A DNA stretch of 64,000 bases. It comes from Ephydatia muelleri (lineage: Eukaryota; Porifera; Demospongiae; Spongillida; Spongillidae). Made by a program: the position numbers and the translations under genes. Under the pieces are notes generated by a model that saw nothing but the letters and a program-made list of their open reading frames with translations, had not been told where the DNA came from and did no database searches. Location: positions 7,516,201 through 7,580,200 of the forward strand of contig JABACO010000010.1 of NCBI GenBank assembly GCA_013339895.1, in the 5' to 3' direction. Below are positions 12,501 to 24,310 of the stretch, in pieces (the first letter of the stretch is position 1; every line of letters starts with the position of its first letter).

Positions 12501-15500
12501 AACTTCTTCAGCCCTGAATGTGGTATGCATTAGTCATGTCAAAGTATTGCTTTACTATAATACAATGCCATTGTTTTGTTTTCTAGACCAACACTTATCA
12601 AGCTATTGTCATAACAGACACTATTCAGTCCTATGCAATCTTTACATACAACTGTCAGCTACTTCAATGGGTTCAGTCACAGTTTAACTATGCCGTTGTA
12701 GGATTCAATGCTGGTGGAACAGACTACACTAATTATAACTTCTCAACAACAGCTCAAATTGGTGGCATTGCATGCAACAACTCAACATATCCATGGAGCA
12801 ATGTAGTGTACAATATTGGCAAAAGTACAAGTGACATACAAAAACTCAAAAGACAATGTTTAACAAACTACAATAATGACATCACAAGATTCAGCATTAA
12901 TGGTGCTTCACTTACCACTACTATTCAGCAACCTTGTCCATGCAGCAGAATGCAGGTTCAAGTGGACACACGATTTGCAAATGATGTCAGACAGAACAAC
13001 GTTTCATGCTACTACCAGTCAAAACCTTCTAAAATCAGAGGTGTATATCCAACTCGTTACTGCTGTTATGCGTGAGTAAATTACTAGTCATTATAGCAAC
13101 ACAAATACCATTGTTTTCTGTCTCCAATTAGCAAATCAAGTGGTGCCCTGTTACCAGAGATGAGCACACCTCTGCTGTTCCCACCAGTTGGGACCTCGTT
13201 AAGTGACTATCAGCAGTATGATGCGTCATTTCAGCAAGCCTGCTGTGGTGTGGCGGGAATGTGTAATCTCTATTTTGAGCGACGAGCACGTAATTATTGT
13301 TCTTTTTACATGCCACAACGTAGAGGTATGTTCAATCAAGGGCACAGAGTTGCTCTTTTGTTTTAAACAGAGTTTCCATGTAATCAAATGAGATTTTGTT
13401 TTACACATTAATGCACCTTTTGTTCAGCAATTGCAAATGGAGATCCTCATTTTACTACTTTGGATGGCAAGACATACACATTCAATGGGTGGGGAGAGTA
13501 TAAGGTGTTCCAACAGCAACTGGACTCCACTTTCCTATTTCAAGCAAGAACTGCACCTATTGTAAACACATCAGCAACACAATTCGTCGGCTTTGCATTT
13601 GGATCAATAGGAAGTGACTATGTTGAGGTCAGTTGCATGCACATACTTTCCATCTACAATACTTATCTTGCTCGAACTCCCACTTCCTTTAAAAACAATT
13701 AGATTCAAGCCGTTGGTAGTGGTTTTATTATTCTTATCAATGGTGCGAATGTAACCAACAATTTGACAACTGTGAACTCACAAATTTCTGGAGAAACGGT
13801 TGATGTTACAAGAACAGGAATCAGCAATGTTGCATCTATATTTACAAATGGTATATCAGTTACTATTTCTATTGTAAGTGGTCTTCCAGTGTTTGAAATT
13901 GGAGTATCCACAACTGAAAACATAACTGGGATGCTTGGAAACTACAATGGAGATCAAAATGATGATTTTGCACTGCCTAATGGCACAGTGCTCCTACCCA
14001 ACTCTACTGACAAACAGATTTATATATTTGGCCAATCATGTAAGTGGAAAATCAATTTTGCTTCTGTTTTCACTTCCTTTATCTTTCCCTTTTTATCTAT
14101 CGAAAATGCTCATTTCATCCACAGATCAAATAGCATCAAACGAAAGTTTGTTTACATATCCTTCTGGCTCTTCTGCAGCAAATTATTCTTACCCCACATA
14201 TGCTCCGGCATTTCTGGAAGATGTTTTAGCGAATGCTTCAGATGCTGTCAAGTCTGCATGCAATAATGATCCTTCATGCATTTTTGACTATGCCCAAACA
14301 GGCAATAAGGCTATTGGACTAGCAACGCTGAGCACTGTAACACAAAATGCTATGAACAACATAATAGCCTGTAAGTATTATCATGTTTGAAATATGATCG
14401 AACTAATTTATCCTTGATAACATAACTTTCTGCAGTCAGTTTTCCACCGACTATTATGGGTCCTGCAGTGTTCCTCATCAACACCAGCACTGTCTCTGTC
14501 TATAGCTTCACCGTAAATGCCACTAACAAATTCATCATTACTGTCATTGGCAACCTTCAGGGAAATCTCACAAATAGAAATGGGCTCTACTCATTCAGTA
14601 TAATCTACAGCAATACAACTGCTGCGACAATTTCATTTCTTGCTAATGACACACTTGGTTCTGCAGCCATGCTTACTCCACAGCTACAGATATGCACTTG
14701 TAAAAATGGAGGCACATGTACACAAGATGGCATATTGAATGTAGAACAGAACCCACTTACACTGAACTGTCAATGCCCACCAGGTAAGCACTGCACTGTT
14801 ACATCCAGCTGGTAATACATCCCTTGTCATTGCCAGCATGGACAGGAGCCTCCTGTGAGATGGATTACAATGGGTGTCTTGATCTGGTTTGTTTTCCTGG
14901 AGTGCAATGCGTGGATGTTCCAGCCCCAGGAATACGTGCCAACTGTGGCCCATGTCCTGATGGATACAATAAAGTTGACAATAAATGCCAAGGTGAATGA
15001 GAAAACTTTACCTCAGCACATATATATTATCTCAATTATATAACACCACATAAACATACGCGAGGGAGTAAGGTGGGGGAAGAGATGAGGATGAGGGTTC
15101 CATATATTTATAAGTGCCCTGTGGCTATTGCATGCATTGTGCCATGCACCATGCTCAAAACACATAAAGAAAGCATACAATTATGTTGGCATCGACCATC
15201 CTTGTTCAATGTAAGGGAATGCAATTGAAGAGAACACATCAACAGTGACTATGAAAAAAAAATAGATGTGTGCTCTTTATTGCAGCTGTAGTGGTACATT
15301 TCATTTCATGAACTAAGTAAATGGAACTACAATGTGTGCCAATACCCAGTGTCTGATTTTTTGCTGAGTGTGCACCTGCCAATTTAGTGGGATGGTAGAA
15401 ACAATTACCATGCAGGGCAAGCTGTAATGTTATCCTTTCTCTCCAGATATTAATGAATGTGCAGTCAATAATGGTAGCTGCTCACAAGTTTGTACTAACA

Positions 15501-17286
15501 CTGCTGGAAGCTACACCTGCAGTTGTTACTCTGGTTCCTACTTGAGCTCTGATGGGAAAACGTGCAACTGTAAGTGTGCAAAGTCAAATACAATAACATT
15601 GTGATGTCATGTGCCAACTTCTAACAGACATTGACTTGTGTAATGGCAAAAATGGAGGATGTTCACAAATCTGTAAGAGCAACTATGGAAACTCCACAAC
15701 ATGCTACTGTATGTATGGCTATCAACTGGCTCCTGATGGCAGCACATGCACAGGTGAGGGAGGGGATATATTTGCATTACTCAAGTCCCATTGCAATTAT
15801 TAAGCTGCTGTGCAAGTATATGCTTTCTAAGTTAATGTCCAACCCTATCTAACGTACTACACTACGATTATTTAATTAATTTAACACAAGGTAATCTGAC
15901 CTTTTACCACTTTGCAGCTGCCTTAACAACACTAGACACTGTGCTGGTCACACTTTCTGGATACACAGTTGATAAAGTATGGCAAACAGTTAAATGATGT
16001 ATATCCATATGGTTACCAACCATACTTATATACACAGTTCACCCTTGAGGTACGGACAAATTTTGAGAATACAGTTCAAAGCATTTTCCAAACATATTGT
16101 ACTGGCAACAGGTGTTCAAGGTAAGTCATATAAGACCTCGGAAGAAATGCATTGGATTTCATTTCTGCATATGCTCCTGAGCCTAGACAAGTGACAAACA
16201 CTCAGTATGTGGTGATCATCAGGAGTGTTGTAAACAGTGCTGCTGGTATTGTGATCACCCTGCAAGTACAGACATCTAGTGCTGTGTTAAGTGCTGCTGT
16301 TGTCACACAGGCTCTGATGGTAGGTATTTAAATTACAGAAAACCAAAGATTTAGTATATTTCTTTGCCCTCAGATGAACAATGCTGCATTGCTAAAAGCT
16401 GGCTTTGTGGTTGTTAGCGTGGCATCGTCCACTCAACCCACATCTAAATTGAGTGTGGGTGTGATTGCTGCAATTGCTGTAGCTGCTGTGGTGATTGCAG
16501 TTATTATTTTGGTGCTTTTGGCTGTACTGTTCAAAAATGCTGTTGCCGGTAGGTCTCATATCATGCATCACCACATACCTTTTACATAGATCGATATTGC
16601 GGTCTATCCCTCTGTTTAGGGGGATGAAAATAATCTTGCTAGATAGATGTATATATATCAGTTGAATGTTGTCATTTGATAAACCCTACTGAATCATAAT
16701 TAAAAGTTATAAACAAACCTTGTTTGACTGGTTACAAATCAAATTATGCCACCGCTATTTAAGTGATATGCACATCTGCACACTTGCTTTTCCATAGCCT
16801 ACTATGCTGATGAAATTGCTCTTTTTAAAATTGCAATTTAATATGAATTATTTATTTACAGATTGTTTTGCATGTGATAATTAAAAATCAATTCACATCA
16901 AAATTACCATTCTCGCACACATTGACACAGAACATTCTTTAAATGTGTACGCTTACAATGCATCTATTTTTGGTTTCACTAATAGCACCCAGAGAAAATA
17001 TGAAGTTACTATTGAAAATGAAATGAGTATGAAAAAGACAGAACAGATTGTGGTTGACAATGATGTTGCAATTAAAAATGATGACCAGTTTGGTGAAGTG
17101 AGCAGCATTCACCTCACCTATGATGAACCCCCATCCAAACAACCGTCTGCTAATGAAACCATGATGTCTACTAATGAAACCATCACGACTGCTTGTGAAA
17201 TCAAGTCTACTAATGAAACTATGACGATGACCAATGATAACATGACAACAACTGTTGTCTCTTCCAATGTGATCACAGCTCTTTAG
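6373..17286 (+). CDS. Gene A: EGF-array membrane protein with NIDO-AMOP-VWD core (5' end in gap)
   Basis: Single-pass surface protein predicted from about 42 exons with GT-AG junctions of matching phase. Order from the gap: 18 near-identical calcium-binding EGF exons (6427-9558), seven diverged EGF exons (9804-11178), NIDO, AMOP and VWD exons (12034-14370), an EGF-bearing exon and a Cys-rich exon (14436-14992), two EGF exons (15447-15753), a membrane-proximal domain (15918-16319), a transmembrane exon (16374-16548) and a last exon ending in TAG at 17284-17286. NIDO-AMOP-VWD is the core of MUC4 and SUSD2-type proteins, which act at the cell surface; adhesion or matrix binding is an inference. 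The start codon and signal peptide lie in or before the gap. Several array exons carry small indels, so the full-length frame relies on skipping them, or on their being assembly errors. Blocks are described separately below. Confidence 0.85.
9804..11178 (+). CDS. Gene A, seven diverged EGF exons
   Basis: Exons 9804-9926, 9979-10101, 10154-10276, 10530-10652, 10707-10829, 10883-10999 and 11056-11178 are all phase 1 in and out. Six are calcium-binding EGF modules starting D-I-[DN]-E-C. The second (9979) starts F-I-G-V-C instead, so it lacks the usual calcium-ligand acids. Unlike array A their introns differ in length and sequence (52 to 253 bases), and every exon is intact, so this is the older, stable part of the EGF stalk. 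Most carry N-x-[ST] sequons such as NGNCS and NGS. Confidence 0.9.
11179..12033. other. Gene A intron, 855 bases
   Basis: The longest intron of gene A. It starts GTAAGT and ends CCACCACAG. No ORF, repeat or second gene is recognised inside it. Confidence 0.7.
12034..14370 (+). CDS. Gene A, NIDO-AMOP-VWD core
   Basis: Exons 12034-12161, 12217-12522, 12587-13071, 13132-13325, 13428-13627, 13703-14039 and 14125-14370 join with consistent phases (0, 0, 2, 1, 0, 1 and 1 at their ends). The first three encode the NIDO domain ([51 protein letters not shown]). The third continues into AMOP ([16 protein letters not shown] ... YPTRYCCYA). The fourth is the Cys-rich follow-on seen after AMOP in SUSD2-like proteins ([15 protein letters not shown]). 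Exons 13428 and 13703 encode VWD ([39 protein letters not shown]). The last holds the conserved post-VWD segment ([25 protein letters not shown]). Family knowledge places this core outside the cell. It appears complete and unbroken. Confidence 0.9.
14436..16319 (+). CDS. Gene A, post-VWD EGF modules and membrane-proximal domain
   Basis: Exon 14436-14783 encodes a beta-rich stretch then an EGF-like C-x-C-x4-G-T-C. Exon 14837-14992 completes it and adds a Cys-rich segment ending [16 protein letters not shown]. Exons 15447-15569 and 15628-15753 are EGF modules; the first is calcium-binding and the second (DLC instead of DEC) is less certain. Exons 15918-15976, 16038-16120 and 16187-16319 encode about 90 residues with alternating strand and helix character just outside the membrane, in the place where MUC4-like proteins may have a SEA-like domain; I see no SEA cleavage motif. 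The intron at 14993-15446 (454 bases) holds nothing recognised. Confidence 0.8.
16374..17286 (+). CDS. Gene A, transmembrane exon and cytoplasmic tail
   Basis: Exon 16374-16548 ends in a clear transmembrane helix ([20 protein letters not shown] then LLAVLFK). The last exon most likely starts at 16931 after TTGACACAG, the only nearby AG that keeps the phase, and runs to TAG at 17284-17286, giving a tail of about 120 residues. The tail has an acidic stretch, a YDEPPSKQ motif and four or five imperfect repeats of S-[AT]-N-E-T. Asn-x-Thr repeats are odd on the cytoplasmic side. The 382-base intron between them is AT-rich with no other feature. The acceptor is the least certain junction of the gene. 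Confidence 0.72.
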
Positions 17287-17518
17287 AATTCTATACTATA
17301 ATAACTCAGATAGTTATATAGATATAACTATATGCCTCAGATAGTTATATAGAACTGTATTTTGAATAGCACTCTTACAGTTGTGCGTGTGTGTTTTAAT
17401 TTTTTATATTCTATAGCTGTTAGTCAAAACTCATCACACATGATCATGTGGAAGTGGCATGGCAGGATATGACACATGAGTATTAGGATTGCTTACCCTT
17501 GTGAATACAAGAAAAGCA

Positions 17519-18490
17519 TATGCATGATAGAGATGCACTTTCACTACGTTATCATCGGCCTCTTCTTAAAACACCAGCACAGTGTGATGGATGTGGAGAA
17601 GAATTCAGCTTTCAACATGCTCTTGATTGTAAAAAAGGTGGCCTTGTTAACCAGCGCCATAATGAAGTGCGAGATGCTCTAGGTGATTTGGCCGCTATTG
17701 TGTACAAAGATGTTGTAAGAGAACCCATTGTACAGGAAGCAGATGATTCCAGTGGTAGACCAGCTTTAATTGCTGACCTCAGCATACGAGGAGTGTGGCA
17801 GCCACAAACTGTGGCGTTGCTAGATGTTCGTGTCGTAGACACTGACGTCCAGTCTTATGCTAGTTGCACTGTTGATGTTGTGTTAGAACAGGAAAAGAAA
17901 AGAAAGTACTCTGCAGCTGTTGAAGAAAAACATGCTTCATTTACACCTTTTTTAGTCTCTGTAGATGGGTGGGGTCTTGGGTCATGATGCACAACACCTG
18001 ATGAAGCGCCTGTGTGACCAAATTGCGATGAAGTGGGAGAAGTCACATTCTGAAGTAATGGGATGGTCTCGTGCCAGAATAGCCTCGTCCCCAGGCCGTC
18101 AATTTAAGTTTAGGACCTGGTAGCTATTGCCACTATGTTAGTGCGCATGCGCTGGCCATTACGTGAAAAACACGTAATCGTATACTTAGCTTGTAAACCT
18201 TTTGCACTGTTTCATCTGTACAACGGTCGAGATGTGTTCCCTTGGTTTCCTACAGGTTACGGGAAGTCGATTTGTTTTTTAGCTTACGGAAAGGTTTACA
18301 AGCTAAGTATACGATTACGTGTTTTCACGTAATGGCCAGCGCAAGCGCACTAACATAGTGGCAATAGCTACCAGGCCGTCTACTTAAATTGACGGCCTGG
18401 GGACGAGGCTAGTGCCAGAATGGCTTTTGCTTAATGTGCAACAAACTATTGCTTGCGTGGATCCAGGGTAAAATGGAGAAGTGGACATGG
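17519..18490 (+). pseudogene. Retroelement C-terminal fragment with restriction-like endonuclease (decayed)
   Basis: The frame from 17520 encodes a Cys-His finger (CDGCGEEFSFQHALDCKKGG), QRHNEVRDALGD, then LIADLSIRGVW ... LLDVRVVDTD. This acid-x(n)-D-V-[RK] layout suits a PD-(D/E)XK nuclease. The same family is seen at 37440-38800 (CACGAAFSAEHALSCPKGGF, SIRHNEIRD). Such sequences follow the reverse transcriptase in multi-copy retroelements of sponges and cnidarians; I cannot assign the clade. The fragment lacks the reverse transcriptase, is broken, and resumes after the hairpin MITE at 18082-18409, which inserted into it. Confidence 0.65.
18082..18409. mobile_element. MITE M1, TA-flanked, long terminal inverted repeats
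   Basis: A 328-base element with inverted arms of about 130 bases, ends GCCTCGTCCCCAGGCC and its complement, flanked by TA on both sides (18080-18081 and 18410-18411). The repeated words GTGCCAGAAT in the flanks belong to the target. TA duplication and no coding capacity point to a Tc1/mariner-derived MITE. Its ends resemble those of M2-M4 in this window. Confidence 0.8.
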
Positions 18491-19717
18491 CATGGATGAT
18501 GGAGCTGGCCTCCCTCATTTTCCTCACTGATGTGGTTTTATTATTTTCCAAAAGTGTTCATTTCAATGCAACTATATATTTTTGTCTAAGTGTATGTTGT
18601 GTACTGTAGCATCATGTGTTTTGCATAGGCAAATGTGCATTATAAATATGCATGATAGACGTGTACACATATATGTAACTCAGCATTTTCATCTGACCAT
18701 TAGACAGGGTTGTGGGCCACTGCACTGGTCAATAATGTAAATGGATTGTACTGAGCTTCAGTGTCAACTGCTTTCTACACGTAATTTCTTATTGGCACAC
18801 CACTAGTAATAGCGATAATATGCTACTTCCTCTACCATTCAATATGCCACACCTACATTTCCTTGACCGAGCTCATTGCGAAATAAAGAAACCTGCCATT
18901 TAAGGGTGTAGACAAGTGATTAAAAGAGGACACTTAGCCGTATTATTTATTAAACGTATCCAGTGACTTCTTCATTGCTATTTTTGGTACGTGCAGTCCT
19001 CAGTGCATACTGGCTTTATTTTCTTGGCTTTCAAATTCCAAACTGCTTCCAACGAATGAGCTTGTGCTGTTGCAACAAATGATCATTGCAAAGTGGATCC
19101 CAACACTTAGGTAGCAATTCCTCCCTATCCCATCTTGATACTGATGATAGTGATAGTGATGTACCGATACCGATATACCGGCCACGGCTGTTTGCTCTCA
19201 TTGAAATTGTGGAAAATAGGCCCTACGCCCCAATGTTCCGGTAGTCCCATAGCAACGAGCCAGACAACCGATGCCCTTTGGAATGTGCTGTACATAAAGT
19301 ACAAAAAGTACAATGAACACCTAAAATCCATATTGTAGTTGAGAATCACCTCTAACCTTTATAAAACATCATAAACCACGTGATCTACATGCAGCGACTG
19401 AGCGTTCGAAAACAATCGACCTTCGATCTGCTTGTACGGACCTCGTCGGCTTGATATATGATACCTACCCTCTGGAAGTTGACTAGGCTCCAGCTTAACA
19501 TTCACGCTAAGGTACATAGAAAGTGCTATTTCTTTCTTACCAAGACCAAGACGGACGAATTTTCTGAGTGGTTTTCAAGCTTCTGGAAAAGCGCCATTTT
19601 TACGGGTGAGATTTGTTGTATGAGTAACTATATATGCAAGCATTATTTTGTCTCCGACTTTTCATGTTCATTGATGATTCAAATGACATATATGTATAAT
19701 GGTTTGACTGTCATCAT
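18491..19717. other. Intergenic, nothing recognised
   Basis: About 1.2 kb of AT-rich DNA. The ORFs (for example 19458-19799) have no splice context, domain or composition signal. It is the downstream flank of the minus-strand gene that ends at 19718. Confidence 0.55.
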
Positions 19718-22700
19718 TTACTTCTTCCTTTTCTTTGGTGGTGCCACATTGTGTGGTGCAATGCTAACTAAGTGTTCTGCTACTATGCATTTTAACTGAT
19801 GTACCTTGCCCTTTATGGCACTATATGTTCTAGCTAAATTGTTAAACTTAGCATGTATAGATTCAGCACCCTGCTCCCGGGCCAAGTAGGCCGAATCCAA
19901 CATGAGTAGACTTTGCCCACTGCACAGCATGGTCCTCAACCATGTGCATCTTAATGGGTATTGTGCCCTTTGGAAAGTTTGTCTGAAAGAACTCCATGAA
20001 CTCCTGCACAGATTGTTCTGTTTAAAACACATTGTAATGACAACAATGAACGTACAGAAGAACGGATGTATTATCTACCTAGTTCATGGACTTGAGCCTC
20101 ATCTATGAAGTCTTGGTTATAAATTGAATGGCATTTTGCAAACTTTGAACATGCATTTAAAAAAATCATAGTCCTGGTTGCAACCATTTCAGATTTTTGA
20201 GGCAGGCTGCTTTCAGCCAATTTGCAAATAGCACTGCACAATGTGTTGATGTTAGGGAGCTAGAAGAGTGTTAATCAGTAGCACACATCACCTCTGTTGC
20301 CTTAAGAGTTTTGTGTACATGGTTACCAACAAAGGTGCCACCAAAGTATTGCTGCCGATGAACACCAATGGACTGTAAAGCCATGTCTAGCTCTTTGACA
20401 AAAGGGCCTTCATTTAAAGGAAACTCCCTTGTAACAACTGCAGTGCTAGCAGCTATCTTGGTTTCCTAAGGGTGCATATTAACTCTGATGCATCCTTTAT
20501 TTTCTCATTTTCTTACCAGTTGCTTTACAATTTTAGATGTATTGGCAGATTGGTGTAGTAGATCTGCAGTCAGTGGATTGGACTCTCCAATGATCACAGC
20601 CAGTAAGTGGCCAACTGCTGTAAAACTGATTCAGATTGTTTTGCTTCCTGTAGCTTGTACTGGTGAAGCCTTTGCAACTATTGGCTCTACAAAGAGTACC
20701 TAGACTGGTTGAGCATGGCCACGTGCTGAGAGAGGCGTTGCCATATTCTTGTTGGGGATTAAGCAATACAAGCATGGATATGATCCTGTTGTGTATGAGA
20801 CATCACTGTGAGCTAATGATGGTGTACTATCTACATACCACAAGCTCCAGACAATCCATACATCGTGGATAGGAATTCGTAATCACCACACAAAAAAACC
20901 TTGTCTGTATACCCCCTAGGTTACATGTATGGATGCAATTCTCACACTTGAGCATCCTGCTGTACAATAATGCTCACCTACATGTCATTCCCTGTAGGTG
21001 TTCCACTTGCTCCTTGTATCGCTCAAGGGCTATGTGCAAGTTGGTGTAGCTATCATCAGTCTCAAAACAACAAAACACACAGGTGTTGTTCACGGAGTTG
21101 GGAACAGCAACATTGATGATCTGGAAGTTCATCTTGAATGTTCCGCCTCCTTTGTCCCCTCCCAGTTTTATCCATATCTCACTAGCTGGTATAACACCAT
21201 TGTGCCAGGTCAGCCTGCCAGCGCTGTGCACAATATAAGGGTCATGTGGTGGTTATTAATGTTTGGTATAAACCATTACCGGTCATTCTCCTCCAATAGC
21301 TCAACAACCTTGAGGATCAAGTCAGGAATGAACACTAGAGGGGCTCCTCGAAACTCCTCTCCACCTGATGGTAGTGAGAAGGAAAATGGAGCAAGTTCTC
21401 CTTTTAGGTTTTCTCCAACTGCCCTCCTAGAAGCATGGCGCATTCTTTCCTCACATGCCAGGGAAATGTTTGATGCTTTCAGCCACCTGGGAAGACAGTT
21501 ACATCACATTTGACAGTTAAGGTATGACTGCAATGCTTTATACCTTTGAAGTATTTGTATCTTGTTCCAGGGTATTGCAAGGCCTACTTTAATGGCTAGC
21601 ACCTCTGCTGGTCCAATTTTTATCTCATCAGAGATGCCAGCCTCCTTTAGCAAGGCCCTCCGTTGTTCATCTCCTAGTGAGAGCACTTCATTCTGAAGGA
21701 ACACAGATGGCTGTCCACCACTAACAACCCTTCGAATAGCCTTCAACTCAGAGCATCTTGACTTGAGGGTTCTTGAACACACGGCTGTGGTTGAATTGTG
21801 AGGGTTTGTAATGCGCATGAATGTCACTGGCTAAACAGAGTGGTCAGAGCATAAGTGGTAAACATTGTGTGTTGTTGACATTGTATACACTTACTGTTCC
21901 CCCTGTACCAAGTTGGATGATCCCTTTTGAACTAGTGGAGATGGCCCTCTTCAGTAACCCAGCTGCTGCTCTTTCTTCACTAGCTGTGAGTGTCAGCACA
22001 CACTCATGCTCTTCGTAAGCTCCAGCCCTCATGTCTCTACTACAGTTCACACAGTGTACCACAACATCCTTTAACAACAGTAGTACTAAGTGTGAAGCTG
22101 GCTGAAGGAGTGGCAGAATTATTGGCTGCAGCAAAAAACAGCAATGACAGTGCACTGAGGCTGTTGTTACCACCCACTGTATTATACATTGGGCACATGC
22201 CAGTGTACTGCATGGTAGCTGTATTGGTTGAGCCAGGATGTCAATGCATAAAGGGCACTCCAGTTGGTTTAATACTGAAACAGACAGATTGTCTTTTGAT
22301 AGTGGTGGTCTTGGAAAAGGATGCTCAGGTGAGATGATTGGAGGAGGGGCTATGCTATTGATCCTTGCAATGATCATATTAGGGGTTACACCTGGGATGC
22401 GGCCTCTGCCAGTAGTTGGTCTGGCCCCTTTAGGATTGCCACCTTTTGCACTGGCATGAAAGTGCTCACACATCTGTAGAGATGCATTTTTAGTGACATG
22501 TTCCCCACGTACACCTTTTACCTTGCATTCCTGATTAGAATGCTTCTCCCACTGGTACAGAACAACAGCACTCCTGTGATGTACCTTATTCTTCATGGCA
22601 CTTATCACCCTGTCCATTGACAGTTTGCAACACTTACACATGCTTTCTGGATGTATGTGTAGGTCATCACCACTGGTGTCAATACCAAATGCTGTCTGCA

Positions 22701-22800
22701 GCTTTTCTGCTATTGCCTTGCACTGATATGCAATACTTTTTGTTTTAACCTTTGTCAAACGTTGTCCACACACCCTGCAATGTAGCTGCACTTGTTTCAT
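19718..22800 (-). CDS. RAG1 N-terminus-like multi-exon gene (transposon-type family), probably inactive
   Basis: Minus-strand exons with matching phases: 22800-21895, 21830-21544, 21486-21280, 21223-20982, 20904-20839, 20785 to about 20702, 20465-20292, 20259-20079, 20017-19718. The first exon (from ATG at 22800) has an N-terminal Cys pair (CRVCG), a CKCC/His cluster, a basic linker, a RING-like CPLCIDILAQP ... CAQCI and a second finger CVNCSRDM ... EEHEC. This order resembles the RAG1 N-terminal region and the N-RAG proteins reported from invertebrate transposons. Middle exons encode YKVFLCGDYEFLSTMYGLSG, PCLYCLIPNKNMATPL and FGGTFVGNHVHK. The last has IKMHMVEDHAVQW and EQGAESIHAKFN, which look like a nuclease or transposase region. 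Breaks: the frame after HAQP runs into TAG near 20701 with no donor, about 235 bases (20466-20701) give no exon, and the last exon needs a +1 shift near 19885. Spliced but decayed is the best reading. Confidence 0.7.
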
Positions 22801-23749
22801 GTGATATTCAGTTCCTATTTGTTGAAAACAATGCGCTTATATTTATCAACAATCATATTTTATTCATAAAAAACACCGAGGGATTTCGGGATTACAGAAA
22901 ATTCGTCCACTCTTCAGGTACGTGCTAATTAAGCATAAACACCTTCGGGACAACTTTCAGATGGCTGTCCTATGGATGTTTCTATGCACCCCTCCATTAT
23001 GTGGCCTTATGTAAACACGTTGCGCATAATGCATGCGTTCATGCGTGACGAGTGTATAATAGTCTACAGTCGTGTAGGACGCTATTTCATATACTATATG
23101 TCCATTTGCAACACATAGAAGAGTACCAACAACGTTGGAACATACATCAGACATAATTAGATCATCATTGTTTTTATTCCTATTACCGAATATTCCAATT
23201 ATATAAACCTAGTTTCCAGCCGCAAACAGCAGTGCGCGGTTAATTGTATCGGTCAGCATCGGTATAATATTTATAGTTTACCGATGTTAATAATTAACTA
23301 ACCATTGACACACCCTCAATCAAAATGGCTGAAGCACAAGTCATGAAGCAGCAGACCTGCCAACTGTGCTTTGATAGCTTGCTTGAGCTTGGGCATGATT
23401 TTGCGGGAGAATGGGCAATTTTAGGGTCGTAATGCGTGGGCATCAATGATAATAAACTTTCCGCTTTGGAACTACCTACATTAACATAGCCGCGCACTAC
23501 TCTATCACAGGTGATGATTAAAAGGCCTCTTAATTTCAAAAATACAGTTGACGTACAACAAGCAGGTTAACACATCGGAGTCATCGCGCAAGTGTATGGA
23601 TCATGCACGGTTTCCAATGGTTAAACGAAGACAGAACAAAAAAAAATTTCACTGATATGAAAGTTATATTTTTTCCATCACTTTTCGCATGCGATCAAGT
23701 AGCATGAAATTTCTATAGTGTATCCCTATATGGTGGGGTATCAGCAGAA
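22801..23749. other. Intergenic; one possible 36-codon plus-strand ORF at 23325-23432
   Basis: This is the promoter side of the RAG1-N-like gene; no TATA box or initiator is convincing. A short plus-strand ORF starts MAEAQVMKQQTCQLCFDSLL and ends LGS; its C-x2-C and sober composition look protein-like, perhaps a first exon of a decayed gene. A minus-strand ORF (23294-23539) overlaps it. Neither is recognised. Confidence 0.4.
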
Positions 23750-24310
23750 CAGTGTGCCTCGCCCATATCATCATCGGAATACTCCATAGATAATCCACGA
23801 TCAAAGCTACTCTCCCATCGGATTGCTGAAATGATAGCAGTGGATTTACAGCCATTCAGTATAGTAGATGATCCAGGTTTCTGCCAATTAATGAAAGCTG
23901 CTGAAGTCTCTCAACTGCTTAAATGTACTAGTTATGTTAGTGTTACCACTGCACTGCAATAGCACACTTCATACTTACCGATAATTTTGAAAAGAAATCT
24001 GTGATGTTAAGTTGTTGGAAGTTTGATGATTCTCATACTGCTGAAAATATATCAGCTAGTATCTTATCTCATATTCAGTCTTGGGAAGTAGAAGAGAAAT
24101 TAGTTGTGTCGTAAGGGACAATGCATCCAATATGGTGGCTGGCATGAGAGTAGCTAAACTTCCTTCCTTACCTTGTCTCGCGCACACTCACATCAGCAAG
24201 ATCAATAATTGGGTTTTACAATCGTTCTAACACTGCGTTTCATACCTTCAAACAAATCCAAAAACAGCTAGGCCTTCCTCAGCACATTCTCTTTCAAGAT
24301 GTGTAAATCT
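23750..24310 (+). pseudogene. hAT (ZBED-type) transposase fragment
   Basis: Translated pieces read AEMIAVDLQPFSIVDDPGF, SCWKFDDSHTAENISASIL, VRDNASNMVAGMRVAKLPSL and FKQIQKQLGLPQHILFQDV, the conserved middle of ZBED-like hAT transposases including the D-N-A-S-N-M segment. Stops and frame changes separate them (stop after TTALQ at about 23960, stop before VRDNAS at about 24111), and both the N-terminal BED finger and the C-terminal dimerisation domain are missing. It is a different hAT lineage from the one at 2915-4493. Confidence 0.75.

Noticed and set aside
16945-17286. Separate 113-residue gene after gene A
   Set aside because: A phase-compatible acceptor at 16931 joins it to the transmembrane exon, so it is better read as the gene A tail.
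20998-21513. 171-residue plus-strand ORF
   Set aside because: Antisense to minus-strand exons whose phases and splice sites fit a conserved protein.
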